The position numbers and the translations under genes are program-made. The notes beneath the pieces are model-generated. The model saw nothing but the letters and a program-made list of their open reading frames with translations, did no database searches and was not told the origin of the DNA. Positions 1 through 9,344 of a stretch of 64,000 bases of DNA are shown here, one piece after another. Position 1 is the stretch's first letter. Every line of letters begins with the position of its first letter. The stretch comes from SZUA-76 sp945787585 (GTDB taxonomy: Bacteria > Pseudomonadota > Gammaproteobacteria > SZUA-140), in NCBI GenBank assembly GCA_947258425.1, contig CAMYIG010000049.1:1-64000 (forward strand). Reading direction: 5' to 3'.

Positions 1-750
1 CGCCCGCTGGATGCGGTTTATCCCATCGTTTATCTCGATTGCATTGTACTCAAGATTCGCCAGGATAAACGGGTGATCAATAAATCGATCTACCTTGCGC
101 TAGGCGTTAATCTGGAGGGGCACAAAGAGTTATTAGGCCTCTGGATAGCCGAAACAGAAGGGGCCAAGTTCTGGTTGCAGGTACTCACAGAGCTCAAGCA
201 TCGAGGTGTCGAGCAATTTTTGATTGTTTGTGTTGACGGCCTCAGTGGCTTTCCAGATGCAGTCAATGCCGCTTTCCCAGCGGCCCGACTTCAGCTCTGC
301 ATCATTCACATGGTACGCAACGCACTGAAGTATGTGGCCTGGAAAGATTACAAAGCGGTCACGGCAGATTTGAAACGCATCTATCAATCTACCACCGAGC
401 AGGAAGCCAGTCTTGAGCTTGATCGTTTTGCTGAGACGTGGGATCACAAGTACCCACAAATCAGCAAATCGTGGCGGACTCACTGGCCGAATCTGATCAC
501 ATTGTTTGATTTTCCAGCGGACATCCGAAAAGTGATCTATACCACCAATGCGATTGAGTCACTCAACAGCGTGATTCGTAAATCAGTCAAAACACGTAAA
601 CTGTTTCCGAGCGATGACTCAGCGACAAAAGTCGTCTACCTGGCCATACAGGCCGCATCAAAGAAATGGACCATGCCGATTAGACACTGGAAAGAGGCCA
701 TGAATCATTTTATGATTATGTTTGAGGAGCAGTTAACTCCTCACATTTGA
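1..750 (+). mobile_element. IS256-family transposase, C-terminal part (5' truncated by window edge)
   Basis: The frame is open from base 1, so the gene starts upstream of the window; the GTG at 73 is internal. The product is a DDE transposase of the IS256 (MULE-like) family. The first catalytic Asp is in VYLDCIV, encoded near the left edge. The second is in VCVDGLSGFPDA, and the Glu lies in TTNAIESLN, each in the order and context typical of the family. About 250 residues are visible of a usual ~400. The C-terminus looks complete and stops 11 bases before the likely right inverted repeat. Whether the left half of the element is intact cannot be seen. Confidence 0.93.
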
Positions 751-760
751 AGCGGGCAGT

Positions 761-783
761 TACACAGAATTATTTACAGCCTC
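761..783 (+). repeat. Probable right terminal inverted repeat of the IS256-family element
   Basis: The sequence TACACAGAATTATTTACAG followed by CCTC lies 11 bases after the transposase stop. It resembles the ACACAGAATTATTT-type ends of many IS256-family elements. The left end is outside the window, so pairing of the repeats and the target duplication cannot be verified. Confidence 0.6.
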
Positions 784-865
784 TAATTTGTAGCAATGAC
801 GTGCAGAAATACAACATCGATCAATTAAAAAGTGATAGCTTTATACAATCTTGTTCGCTAAGGGC

Positions 866-2698
866 TTACTGTAATTTTCTTGTGAGCTGCTTTAGTTTCT
901 CTTCTATTTTTAAACCATAATTTATTTGCGGCATAGAAGGTTTATACTCCTTAGCTAGCTCTCTCTTCTCCACAATTTTAGTGGCAGAATGAAATGCCTG
1001 AATAAAGTCGCCACTCGCTTTCAATGAATCTTTAAAAAAAGCGCTTCCAAAATAAGTTAGCTCAGCATCATTACTGCACCCAAAAGAAGCGCGATCAGCA
1101 CGTGCAGAAGTAATGATCAAACTATAATCATCCTTCAGCACATCAATAAAACCGCCTGAATAACATGCAGAAACAACAATCACCTTCCATTTAATTCCTG
1201 AATCATCGAGCAGTCGTTTAAGCGCTCCTGAACTTACCTCTTGTAACGGTAGCTCACCCAGCTCAACCGATAACTGATGATCTTTAGAACCATGGCTAGT
1301 AAGGTAAAGAAACAACAGATCTTCTTCTACATCCATTTTCTCAGCAACACCTGCTAATACTGCCTGCAAATTTTTCGTCGTGGCCAATGGGTACTGATTC
1401 AAGGTTTGATAATTATTAACTAAGTTTACCGTTTTTTCACCGACACCATAAAGATCATCCATCACATTTGATGCGTGAATCACTTCATTCATAAATACAT
1501 CTTGTGAGCCATGGCTCCCAAAACTAACAAAAAACAGATCTGTTTTGCCTGTTAATTGAGCTGAAACTCGATCAATAGCACTATCTACCTGGCGCGACTG
1601 GTCAAAAAGAATAGCTTCAGCATCTAGTCGTGCTATACCATCTTGTACATATTGACTGACATCATCACCAATATATTTCCCTCGTTTCCACTCACCTGAT
1701 ACCAGTCTCACATTTCTCTGTTTATTGGTGTATTCAAGCGTTCCCTGCCCCTGATAGCGGCCATAATTAAATTCGCCGGTATATGTACTAACATCAGGAA
1801 CTACTAATTTTCCTTGACCATTATAGAGACCAGATTCGAACATACCATCATAATGATCATCCGTGGTCGTGGTTAAAATGCCCTTCCCGTGGTATTGCCA
1901 ATCCCTTAGTTCACCCTCATATTTTTCTTTACCTGATGCTTTAATGACAGTCATACTGCCGATGGTTAACCCATCTTTGAATTCACCATCATAAACATCG
2001 CCACTTGATGTGGTGTAGCGGCCATACCCGTGAAACTGATCCCAGTCATTCATACCACCTTCATAACGGTCACCATCTTCATACTCAACCACCATTTCTC
2101 CATCAGGGCGGTCAGTTTTAAAAATACCATGATATTTTTTACCCGATGAAAATAGATAGACACCTTCACCATCCAGCATCCAATCCTTCACATCACCTTC
2201 GTAGGTATCACCACTGGCATAGGTAATATTCCCTTCGCCACTAAAACTACCATTAATAAACTCTCCATGATATTGATCACCCGATGCAAACATATATATA
2301 CCGAGACCGTTAAAGGCATTATTCTCAAAAGTGCCTTGATAGCGATCTCCATCTTTAAATTCTAGCTCGCCTTGACCTGAATAATAACCATACTTAAATT
2401 CTCCTCGATAAATATTCCCCGTACTTAGCGTTTGCACACCAAAGCCATGTAATAGTCCTTGTGAAAAACTACCCTCGTATCGATCACTATTATCCCAGGT
2501 GATTACACCAGCTCCATGAAACAGCCCATCCTTAAACTCGCCTTGGTAGATTGACGAATCGGGTAACGCTGCCTCACCTATGCCTTGAATGACTAGCTGC
2601 GGCCCATAATAACTTGGGATATATAATGTTTTATTAGATTCACATGCCGCGATAAAGCTGACAATTATTATCAATAACAAATGCTTAGCTCTAATCAT
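866..2698 (-). CDS. MORN-repeat lipoprotein with C-terminal C13/caspase-like peptidase domain
   Basis: This 610-residue protein begins with a lipoprotein signal whose lipobox IAAC gives Cys19 as the lipidated residue, so export and membrane anchoring are expected. Residues ~50-345 hold about twelve MORN repeats of the form YxGxFxxGxxxGxG, spaced 23-24 residues. Residues ~385-600 look like a clan CD cysteine peptidase of the C13 (legumain/GPI-transamidase-like) type. The candidate catalytic His469 is in LYLTSHGS and Cys512 in VVSACYSGG, each after a hydrophobic strand. MORN repeats usually mediate lipid or protein contacts; a role in envelope protein processing is inference. The gene stands alone and is AT-richer than most of the window. 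The domain fusion is clear but the substrate is unknown. Confidence 0.85.
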   Translation of the reverse strand: MIRAKHLLLIIIVSFIAACESNKTLYIPSYYGPQLVIQGIGEAALPDSSIYQGEFKDGLFHGAGVITWDNSDRYEGSFSQGLLHGFGVQTLSTGNIYRGEFKYGYYSGQGELEFKDGDRYQGTFENNAFNGLGIYMFASGDQYHGEFINGSFSGEGNITYASGDTYEGDVKDWMLDGEGVYLFSSGKKYHGIFKTDRPDGEMVVEYEDGDRYEGGMNDWDQFHGYGRYTTSSGDVYDGEFKDGLTIGSMTVIKASGKEKYEGELRDWQYHGKGILTTTTDDHYDGMFESGLYNGQGKLVVPDVSTYTGEFNYGRYQGQGTLEYTNKQRNVRLVSGEWKRGKYIGDDVSQYVQDGIARLDAEAILFDQSRQVDSAIDRVSAQLTGKTDLFFVSFGSHGSQDVFMNEVIHASNVMDDLYGVGEKTVNLVNNYQTLNQYPLATTKNLQAVLAGVAEKMDVEEDLLFLYLTSHGSKDHQLSVELGELPLQEVSSGALKRLLDDSGIKWKVIVVSACYSGGFIDVLKDDYSLIITSARADRASFGCSNDAELTYFGSAFFKDSLKASGDFIQAFHSATKIVEKRELAKEYKPSMPQINYGLKIEEKLKQLTRKLQ

Positions 2699-2845
2699 GA
2701 GTCACCATCATGGCAGTTAAGTTTTAACGATTTTCGATGATACTGGTGAACGGTTATCGGCAACTTATAAGAATTAACGAGGCAGACAGAATGCCTCGCT
2801 TAGTATCACTCATAGACGATTATTTAATACAGCGTCCACCACGAG

Positions 2846-3801
2846 CTATGACTTATTCTTACGAAATAAAATTCGCTGCCACAAGCTTACCAGTCCTAAC
2901 ATGACACCACCGAGTAAAATACCCACAAGGGTATTCAGCAGTAAGGGAGTGATCGCGGCGAGAAAACTGCCCGCCATCGGTACGGTATGCATTACTTCAC
3001 TCGCGTGATGCAGCAACGCCTGTCCATCGGGCAGGCCGTGAATCAGGATGCCGCCACCGACGCTAAACATTGCAATGGTGCCAACGATGGATAACAGTTT
3101 CATCAGGTAAGGTGCAGCATACAAAATAACTTTGCCAGAAGCGTGCTTGAATCGGCTCATTAAATCATTTTCGCTGTTTTTTAACAGCAGCAGGCCAGCA
3201 TCATCGATGCTTTACGATGCCCACAAGCAAAGAGTAGACGCCCACAGTCATGACTACCGCGATACCAGAGACCACTGCCACCTGGGCTAAAAAATCAGCG
3301 TCCCGCACTGTACCCAGCGCAATAACGATAATCTCAGCAGAGAGAATAAAATCAGTCTTAATCGCCCCTTTGATCTTTGTCTTCTCAAACTCAACGACAT
3401 CAACGTTACTGTCTTTAAGTGCGGCAACTATTTCAGCATGGCGCACCTCATCTGCTTCTTTCTTATTGTATGAATTTATGGGCGACTTTTTCAAAGCCTT
3501 CAAAACAGAGATAAGCACCCCCCATCATCAACAACGGCGCGATGAGCCATGGCACAAAAGCACTTAACATTAACGCTGCCGGCACCAGAATAAACTTGTT
3601 TTTCATCGAGCCTTTGGCAACTGCCCACACAACCGGCAGTTCTCTATCGGCACGAACGCCGGAGACCTGCTCAGCATTAAGCGCAACATCATCCCCCAAC
3701 ACTCCAGCGGTCTTTTTGGCTGCGACTTTGGTCATCAAGACGATGTCATCGAGTACTGTGGCGATATCGTCTAAAAGCGCTAACAGGCTGGTTCCAGCCA
3801 T
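2846..3801 (-). pseudogene. DUF808 / YedI-like inner-membrane protein gene with two frameshifts
   Basis: Three consecutive minus-strand frames (3801-3463, 3518-3201, 3160-2846) together reconstruct a full ~305-residue DUF808 protein like E. coli YedI. The N-terminal part carries the family's AAKKTAGVLGDD and VSGVRADRELPVVW segments. The middle carries KIKGAIKTDFILSAEI. The last part carries YLMKLLSIVGTIAMFSVGGG. The first break is near 3475, just after a HKF segment, and the second near 3206, after GIVK. Each is explained by one extra base. Beyond the second break the frame reads IDDAGLLLL directly into the last fragment, with no missing protein. The family has several membrane segments and no established function. 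This is either a recent pseudogene or sequence with two single-base errors. Confidence 0.8.
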
Positions 3802-4046
3802 AAAATCAAGTCCTTAATTATTGTTTAATCAGTGAATAGATAAAGTATCACATAACAGCAACTATATTTTTATCGCTCCAGTCAGATCAATAAAAGGAGA
3901 TCGATACTGCAATATTTATCCCCTTCATATCAACGGCTCAAAACAGACCCTTTCAAGTAAAATAAAAAAAGGTTTATCATAAACGCTGCGACTTTGAAGA
4001 AACTCGACTATTCCTGTCATTCAAACTAACCGATAAGGACATGCTC

Positions 4047-5045
4047 ATGGCCACACCTAAATGGAAACCAGGCGTTAAAAAGAAACTCGATAAGGCACTG
4101 AAAGATAAAAAATTATCAAAAAAACAATACGATAAATTTATCAAGGCGCTCAAGGCTGCGAAGGATATTACTGCCTTTGTAAAAGCGATCAATTCTGGCA
4201 AGGGTGGATTAGGCTCTCTCGGTAAAAAGACAGGCCTCAAGTGGGCTGCTGCTGGCGCGCTCATCGATATCTTAATCGTTTTAGTTCAAGCCGGACCCTG
4301 CCCGTGGACAGGCATTATTGTCGCCCGTATCAACAAGTTAATCGTACAGGCTGAACTGGATGATGCCTCTAAAGCCACTAAGAAAAAACTGCAAAAATTG
4401 AAGCGAAAATACACCACGGCCTTCAACAAATGTCAAAGACAGGCCAACGGTATCCAGAGCCCTCAGGATATCAATAAGGCCTTTGCCTCTGCGATTGCCA
4501 GCGTCCCCGGCGTGAACATCAAAGTTGCCAGAGCGATTATTTCGGAATCCGAAAGTGATCCTTTCCATTCACCCTGGGAGGCATTGAGAGTCCCCGGCGT
4601 GACGATGAATACGATTCATAATTTACTGGAAGGCGGATTCTACTTTGGAATTAGTGGTGCCGCGATGTTTGCGCCTGATGAAATTGCGCCTGATATGAGC
4701 CGTGCGGCTAAAATCCATGTGGAGTTCGGTTTTAGTGCTGGACCACTTGTGGACGAAAGTTTTGCGATACACCACTGTCTGGAAGAAGAGGAAGCCGGCA
4801 GTTCAAGGGCCGATGCCGGCAGTACTTTAGTCGCGCGATTGATTGACAAAAACGGCCGTACTTTTGGCTATCGCACAAAAAATGATGCGGCATTATCCCT
4901 CAATACGCTTGTTGCCGAGGTTGAAGCGGGCAAGCGCAATTTAGAGGTCTTCACCTTACGAGGTAGACAATATGTCCGCCGGCCGGCCAACGATATCGAT
5001 GCTGATAATTTGAGTAAGCTACCCGTTGAACGTTATGCCGGTTGA
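4047..5045 (+). CDS. Hypothetical protein with a helix-hairpin-helix-like centre
   Basis: I do not recognise this 332-residue protein. I chose the ATG at 4047 over the one at 4041 because AAGGA at 4035-4039 sits 7 bases before it. The first ~60 residues are strongly basic (many Lys) and probably helical. A hydrophobic stretch follows around residues 68-95, including GALIDILIVLVQAG, possibly one membrane or buried helix. Residues ~145-200 contain two short segments, ASVPGVNIKVARAII and LRVPGVTMNTIHNLL, spaced like tandem helix-hairpin-helix motifs. The acidic middle and the C-terminal RGRQYVRRP segment have no clear family. It is a single-gene unit, divergent from the DUF808 remnant and closed by a terminator at 5093. 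Confidence 0.7.
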   Translation: MATPKWKPGVKKKLDKALKDKKLSKKQYDKFIKALKAAKDITAFVKAINSGKGGLGSLGKKTGLKWAAAGALIDILIVLVQAGPCPWTGIIVARINKLIVQAELDDASKATKKKLQKLKRKYTTAFNKCQRQANGIQSPQDINKAFASAIASVPGVNIKVARAIISESESDPFHSPWEALRVPGVTMNTIHNLLEGGFYFGISGAAMFAPDEIAPDMSRAAKIHVEFGFSAGPLVDESFAIHHCLEEEEAGSSRADAGSTLVARLIDKNGRTFGYRTKNDAALSLNTLVAEVEAGKRNLEVFTLRGRQYVRRPANDIDADNLSKLPVERYAG

Positions 5046-5092
5046 TAGAGATAACAGCTCGGTGAGCGGCCATTTAATCACTCTCTAATAGC

Positions 5093-5117
5093 AAAGCCGT
5101 CCTGGGACGGCTTTTTT
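5093..5117 (+). terminator. Rho-independent terminator after the 4047-5045 gene
   Basis: A stem of AAGCCGTCC pairing with GGACGGCTT encloses a very short loop and is followed by a run of T. It lies 48 bases after the stop of the upstream plus-strand gene. No T-run exists on the opposite strand, so it does not serve parC. Confidence 0.85.
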
Positions 5118-5152
5118 ACAATCCTTATTACACACACCAAAAACATCGCCTG

Positions 5153-7408
5153 CTATTTCTCTTCAACCTCAACCCGCTCAACCCGCTGAAAACCACGTGG
5201 TAATTTATTACCACGACGACCCCGCTCACCCTCATAGGCGGCAAGATCTTTCGCCTTGAGATTCAGGTGACGTTGTCCAGAGTAGACCACCAACGTCGCC
5301 TTCTCTGGCACTACCACCATCGCAACCACATACTCTTCACGCTCGGCGACACGCTTTGATGGAATGCCCACCACCTTAATTCCCTTCCCTTTCGCCAATT
5401 CGGGAAGCCCGCTCACCGGGTTGACCAGCATGCGTCCCTCGGTAGTAATCGAAACCACAAGATCCGTCGCCGCATTGCGCAACGGCGCGGGGGGTAACAC
5501 CTGTGCGCCCCTGGGTAACGACAACAACGCCTTACCCGCTTTGTTTTTGGTGAACATATCGCTGAGCTTACCGATAAACCCGTAACCAGCATCGGAGGCG
5601 ATCAGGTACTGATCATCCGCACCGCCCATCATCACCCCTTTAAAGCTCGCACCATCCGGTGAGTTGAGACGACCACTTAACGGTTCGCCGTGGCCGCGCG
5701 CCGATGGCAGCGTATGCGCAGGCACGGCGTAGCAGCGTCCGGTACTGTCGATAAAGATCGACGACTGATTACTGCGCCCGCGCGCCGCCGAGGCAAAGCT
5801 ATCGCCTGACTTATAGGTGATGGATAACGGATCCATTTCATGCCCCTTGGCAGAGCGCACCCAACCCTTTTCAGACAGAATCACGGTGACAGGCTCGGCC
5901 GGTGTCAGTGCGGTCTCATCCATCACCACTGCGGCGTCACGTACTACAATCGGTGAACGACGATCATCACCATAGGCCTCGGCATCGGCGATCAGCTCTT
6001 TACGGATCAGCGTTTTCAAGCGAGCTTTGGAGCCCAGTGTCTTCTGCAGCATGTCACGCTCTTTGGCAAGCGCTTCCTGCTCGGCACGAATCTTCATCTC
6101 TTCCAGACGCGCCAACTGACGTAGCTTGGTATCGAGGATGTAGTCGGTCTGCTCTTCGGTGAGGTCGAAGCGCTTCATCAATACCTGTTTTGGCTTATCC
6201 TCGGTGCGGATGATGTGGATTACCTCATCGATATTGAGAAAAGCAACCAGTAAACCGTCCAATAGATGGAGACGACGAATCACTTTATCGAGGCGATATT
6301 GCAGTCGCTTACGTACCGTTTCAGTTCTGAATACCAGCCACTCTTTCAACATTGAAAGCAGATCTTTGACCTGCGGTTTGCCATCAATACCGATGATATT
6401 AAAGTTGGCGCGGTAGGTGCGCTCCAGATCGGTGGTGACAAATAGATGCGACATCAGTGACTCAACATCCACCCGATTCGAACGTGGCGTGATTACCAGG
6501 CGTGTCGGATTTTCATGGTCCGATTCATCGCGCAGATCCTCGACCATCGGTAGCTTCTTGGCGATCATCTGATTCGCAATCTGCTCCAGCACCTTGGCCC
6601 CCGAAACGTGATGCGGCAGTGCGGTGATAATGATATCGCCCTCTTCACGCTCATAAATCGCACGCATACGCACACTGCCATTTCCGGTTTCGTACATCTT
6701 GAAGATATCGGCTTTAGGTGTAATGATCTCGGCATCGGTAGGAAAGTCCGGCCCTTTAATATGTTCACACAGTGCGGCCAGATCGGCCTTCGGCTCATCC
6801 AATAGATGGATGCAGGCACTGACCACTTCTCGCATATTGTGCGGCGGGATATCAGTCGCCATACCGACCGCAATGCCGGTAGTGCCGTTCAGCAACACAT
6901 TCGGCACCCGTGCCGGTAGCACCGACGGTTCATCGATGGTGCCATCAAAATTCGGCACCCAGTCGACCGTGCCCTGGCCCACTTCCGACAACAGTAGTTC
7001 CGCATAGCGTGTCATGCGCGATTCGGTGTAGCGCATCGCGGCAAAAGACTTGGGATCATCGGTCGAGCCCCAGTTGCCCTGACCATCGATAAAGGGGTAA
7101 CGGGTCGAGAACGGCTGCGCCATCAACACCATCGCCTCATAACAGGCCGAATCACCGTGGGGATGGAATTTACCCAACACGTCACCGACGGTACGCGCCG
7201 ATTTCTTAAACTTGGCGGTCGCGGAGAGCCCCAGCTCCGACATCGCATAGACAATGCGGCGCTGCACCGGTTTGAGCCCATCGCCAATATTCGGTAGCGC
7301 ACGATCAAGGATCACGTACATCGAATAGTCGAGATAGGCCTTCTCGGTGAAGGTCTTGAGCGGCATGCGCTCGATACCGTCGTCCTGGCGTTCCTGAATT
7401 TCGCTCAT
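5153..7408 (-). CDS. parC: DNA topoisomerase IV subunit A
   Basis: The product (751 residues) is the DNA-breaking subunit of topoisomerase IV, which decatenates sister chromosomes with ParE. The N-terminal winged-helix/tower domain is complete. The active-site Tyr127 is in AAMRYTES, preceded by the conserved Arg126 of the family. The quinolone-resistance region reads HPHGDSACYEA with Ser87 and Glu91 (positions 80 and 84 in E. coli), the usual sensitive residues. A C-terminal beta-pinwheel-like region follows after ~residue 500. Length matches the family. Its partner parE lies 1.9 kb upstream on the same strand but is damaged, and two plus-strand outer-membrane genes sit between them. Confidence 0.97.
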   Translation of the reverse strand: MSEIQERQDDGIERMPLKTFTEKAYLDYSMYVILDRALPNIGDGLKPVQRRIVYAMSELGLSATAKFKKSARTVGDVLGKFHPHGDSACYEAMVLMAQPFSTRYPFIDGQGNWGSTDDPKSFAAMRYTESRMTRYAELLLSEVGQGTVDWVPNFDGTIDEPSVLPARVPNVLLNGTTGIAVGMATDIPPHNMREVVSACIHLLDEPKADLAALCEHIKGPDFPTDAEIITPKADIFKMYETGNGSVRMRAIYEREEGDIIITALPHHVSGAKVLEQIANQMIAKKLPMVEDLRDESDHENPTRLVITPRSNRVDVESLMSHLFVTTDLERTYRANFNIIGIDGKPQVKDLLSMLKEWLVFRTETVRKRLQYRLDKVIRRLHLLDGLLVAFLNIDEVIHIIRTEDKPKQVLMKRFDLTEEQTDYILDTKLRQLARLEEMKIRAEQEALAKERDMLQKTLGSKARLKTLIRKELIADAEAYGDDRRSPIVVRDAAVVMDETALTPAEPVTVILSEKGWVRSAKGHEMDPLSITYKSGDSFASAARGRSNQSSIFIDSTGRCYAVPAHTLPSARGHGEPLSGRLNSPDGASFKGVMMGGADDQYLIASDAGYGFIGKLSDMFTKNKAGKALLSLPRGAQVLPPAPLRNAATDLVVSITTEGRMLVNPVSGLPELAKGKGIKVVGIPSKRVAEREEYVVAMVVVPEKATLVVYSGQRHLNLKAKDLAAYEGERGRRGNKLPRGFQRVERVEVEEK

Positions 7409-7581
7409 CTATAACCTGCTTGATTATCCTGCTAAAAATTGGCCTATTATACGCAGCTGTCGACTAAGTAACAGTGCTCTGACACGCTGGCCATCAAAAC
7501 CTTATAGATTACATCCTTGAATTTCCGTCTTAACTGGCGTAGATTTCCGCCACTTATATGGATCAACATTCAGGAAGTGAC

Positions 7582-8295
7582 ATGCCAAATACAGAAAAAC
7601 TAGCTTTAATCACTGTGCTCTTTATCAGCGCACCCACTTTTGCCGCAGACGGGAACAGCGAATGGAAAGGCGAGGCCGAGCTGGGTATCGTCAGCACCAG
7701 CGGTAATACAGACACCAGCACCATCAATTTCAGCACCAAGCTGGAAAATGAACGCGACCAGTGGAAACATCTGGTGATGTTCAACACGCTGCACAGCAGC
7801 AATCAGGACAATAGCACTGCCGAACGCTATGTGTTGGTCGGAAAATCCAATTATAAGCTTGACGCCATGAGCTACGCCTTTGGCCGTGTCAGTTATGAAG
7901 ATGACCGCTTCAGTGGTTATGAATACCAGGCGACCGAAGTACTCGGTTATGGGCGCAACGTCATTCAGGAGCCAACCCTGAAACTGGACCTTGAAGGTGG
8001 CCCAGGTATGCGTCAGAGCAAAGCCGAAAATGCTTCTAGCGAAAACGAAGGCATTGTATATCTCTCGGGTAACCTCAAGTGGGATATCAGTCCAACATCG
8101 ATTTTTACTGAAGACCTGTTCACAGAAATCGGTGAAGACATCACCATCACCAAATCAGTCACTGGGCTCAAATCACAGATCAATGGCGACCTTGCGATGC
8201 GCGTGACATTCACTGCCAAGCACACTTCTAAAGTGCCTGCACCGAAGAAAAAAGTGGATACTGAAACTGCTATTTCACTGGTTTATAGTTTCTAG
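7582..8295 (+). CDS. DUF481 / YdiY-family outer-membrane protein
   Basis: A 237-residue protein with an N-terminal signal peptide (cleavage likely after PTFA, before ADGNSEW), then a pattern of amphipathic beta strands typical of DUF481 (YdiY-like) outer-membrane barrels. The opening segment WKGEAELGIVSTSGNT is a family hallmark. The protein ends in an aromatic residue (VYSF), as outer-membrane barrels do. I prefer the ATG at 7582, preceded by AGGAAG, over an in-frame ATG at 7558 that would put charged residues before the signal. Family function is not established. It is transcribed divergently from parC. Confidence 0.85.
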   Translation: MPNTEKLALITVLFISAPTFAADGNSEWKGEAELGIVSTSGNTDTSTINFSTKLENERDQWKHLVMFNTLHSSNQDNSTAERYVLVGKSNYKLDAMSYAFGRVSYEDDRFSGYEYQATEVLGYGRNVIQEPTLKLDLEGGPGMRQSKAENASSENEGIVYLSGNLKWDISPTSIFTEDLFTEIGEDITITKSVTGLKSQINGDLAMRVTFTAKHTSKVPAPKKKVDTETAISLVYSF

Positions 8296-8313
8296 CGCTG
8301 CTCTTATCCAATT

Positions 8314-8420
8314 GTAGGGTGGGTTAGCGCTGTCTGCGTAACCCACCAGGCATTGCGAAGCAATACATAACGATTGTATTTCATTCGGTGCAATGCGTTT
8401 CACTTATTGCACCCGACGCG
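8314..8420. repeat. Composite palindromic intergenic repeat
   Basis: Two hairpins stand side by side. GGTGGGTTAGCGC (8318-8330) pairs with GCGTAACCCACC (8336-8347) with one bulged base. GGTGCAAT (8387-8394) pairs perfectly with ATTGCACC (8406-8413). The motif GGTGGGTTA...TAACCCACC is a familiar dispersed intergenic repeat in proteobacteria. No protein is encoded. It fills most of the gap between the two outer-membrane genes. Confidence 0.6.
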
Positions 8421-8458
8421 CTAAGAAATCCAAAATATTCAGCTCTCCAACCATCTGC

Positions 8459-8491
8459 ATTACGGCCAATCTAAATCTGATTGGCCGTAAT
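8459..8491. repeat. Perfect 13-bp inverted repeat (hairpin)
   Basis: ATTACGGCCAATC and GATTGGCCGTAAT pair perfectly around a 7-base loop, about 90 bases before the 8579 start. It could be a terminator for the upstream gene, lacking a strong T-run, or a regulatory site for the downstream gene. Confidence 0.55.
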
Positions 8492-8578
8492 ATTATAATA
8501 TTCTTAAGTTATAATGTCATTACCCCACCCTCACCAATAGATATATAAACATACTAACTTTATATATTAGGGGAAACC

Positions 8579-9193
8579 ATGAAAATCAATGCTGTAATAC
8601 TTTCAACTATTATGCTGGGGATATTTTCCAATACACATGCAAGCATAGATAAAATAGGCGAATATGTGGGTGTAAGTTACGGTAAGACCAGTATTTCAAC
8701 TGGCATCGTCCCTACTACTGCAACACTAGACCAAAAAGACAGTGGCTTCAAACTCATTTATGGGCTTCAATTTAATAAAATGTTCGCACTAGAATTTGCC
8801 TACCATGATTTTGGAGACGCGTCGCTAACTGGAGAGACTGGCGATCAATTTAAACTTAGAAACAACAAAACCTTCACCTTTCTCCAAAATAAAACAATTT
8901 TATATTCGGCAAGTGCATTTTCAATTAATGGTGTCATGTCGCGTAACATAACCCCATCTTTATCGTTATTAGGCAAACTAGGCTTTAGTACATGGGAAAT
9001 TGAAGTTGATCACTCTGGTATTGATAATGCCGCCGGATATGATGTCAGCGGAGTCGACTTCTTTCAGTATGGTTTTGCTCTACAATATAAGATTAAAAAT
9101 AATCTAAGTATCCGTGGTGAATATGAAAACCATGACTTTTCAGAGGGAGATGCCACAACTGCTGTCACCATCGGTCTTATCGCACACTTCTAA
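8579..9193 (+). CDS. Outer-membrane beta-barrel protein
   Basis: A 204-residue protein with a signal peptide (cleavage likely after THA) and alternating strands consistent with an eight-stranded outer-membrane barrel of the OmpA-like/PF13505 type. Features include YVGVSYGKTSIS near the start, FALEFAYHDFG in the middle, and the C-terminal strand VTIGLIAHF ending in Phe, the usual barrel signature. An AGGGG site lies just ahead of the ATG. The gene is AT-rich compared with parC and parE, suggesting recent acquisition or relaxed composition. The exact family and ligand are not recognised. Confidence 0.75.
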   Translation: MKINAVILSTIMLGIFSNTHASIDKIGEYVGVSYGKTSISTGIVPTTATLDQKDSGFKLIYGLQFNKMFALEFAYHDFGDASLTGETGDQFKLRNNKTFTFLQNKTILYSASAFSINGVMSRNITPSLSLLGKLGFSTWEIEVDHSGIDNAAGYDVSGVDFFQYGFALQYKIKNNLSIRGEYENHDFSEGDATTAVTIGLIAHF

Positions 9194-9279
9194 TCCTTTA
9201 CAGCAAGTTAAATTTACCAGGTCACAGATAATTTATATTCATTTTCATCTAGCATGAGAATGCAGAGCGTACCTAGGGA

Positions 9280-9297
9280 ACGCTCCTTCAGGAGCGT
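9280..9297. repeat. Short GC-rich hairpin
   Basis: ACGCTCC and GGAGCGT pair around the loop TTCA between the barrel gene and the end of parE. It has no T-run and resembles dispersed GGAACGCTCC-type palindromes rather than a standard terminator. Confidence 0.45.
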
Positions 9298-9344
9298 GGA
9301 AGTCAGTAACAGTGCGGGCGGGAATGAACCCACCCTTCAACTGA

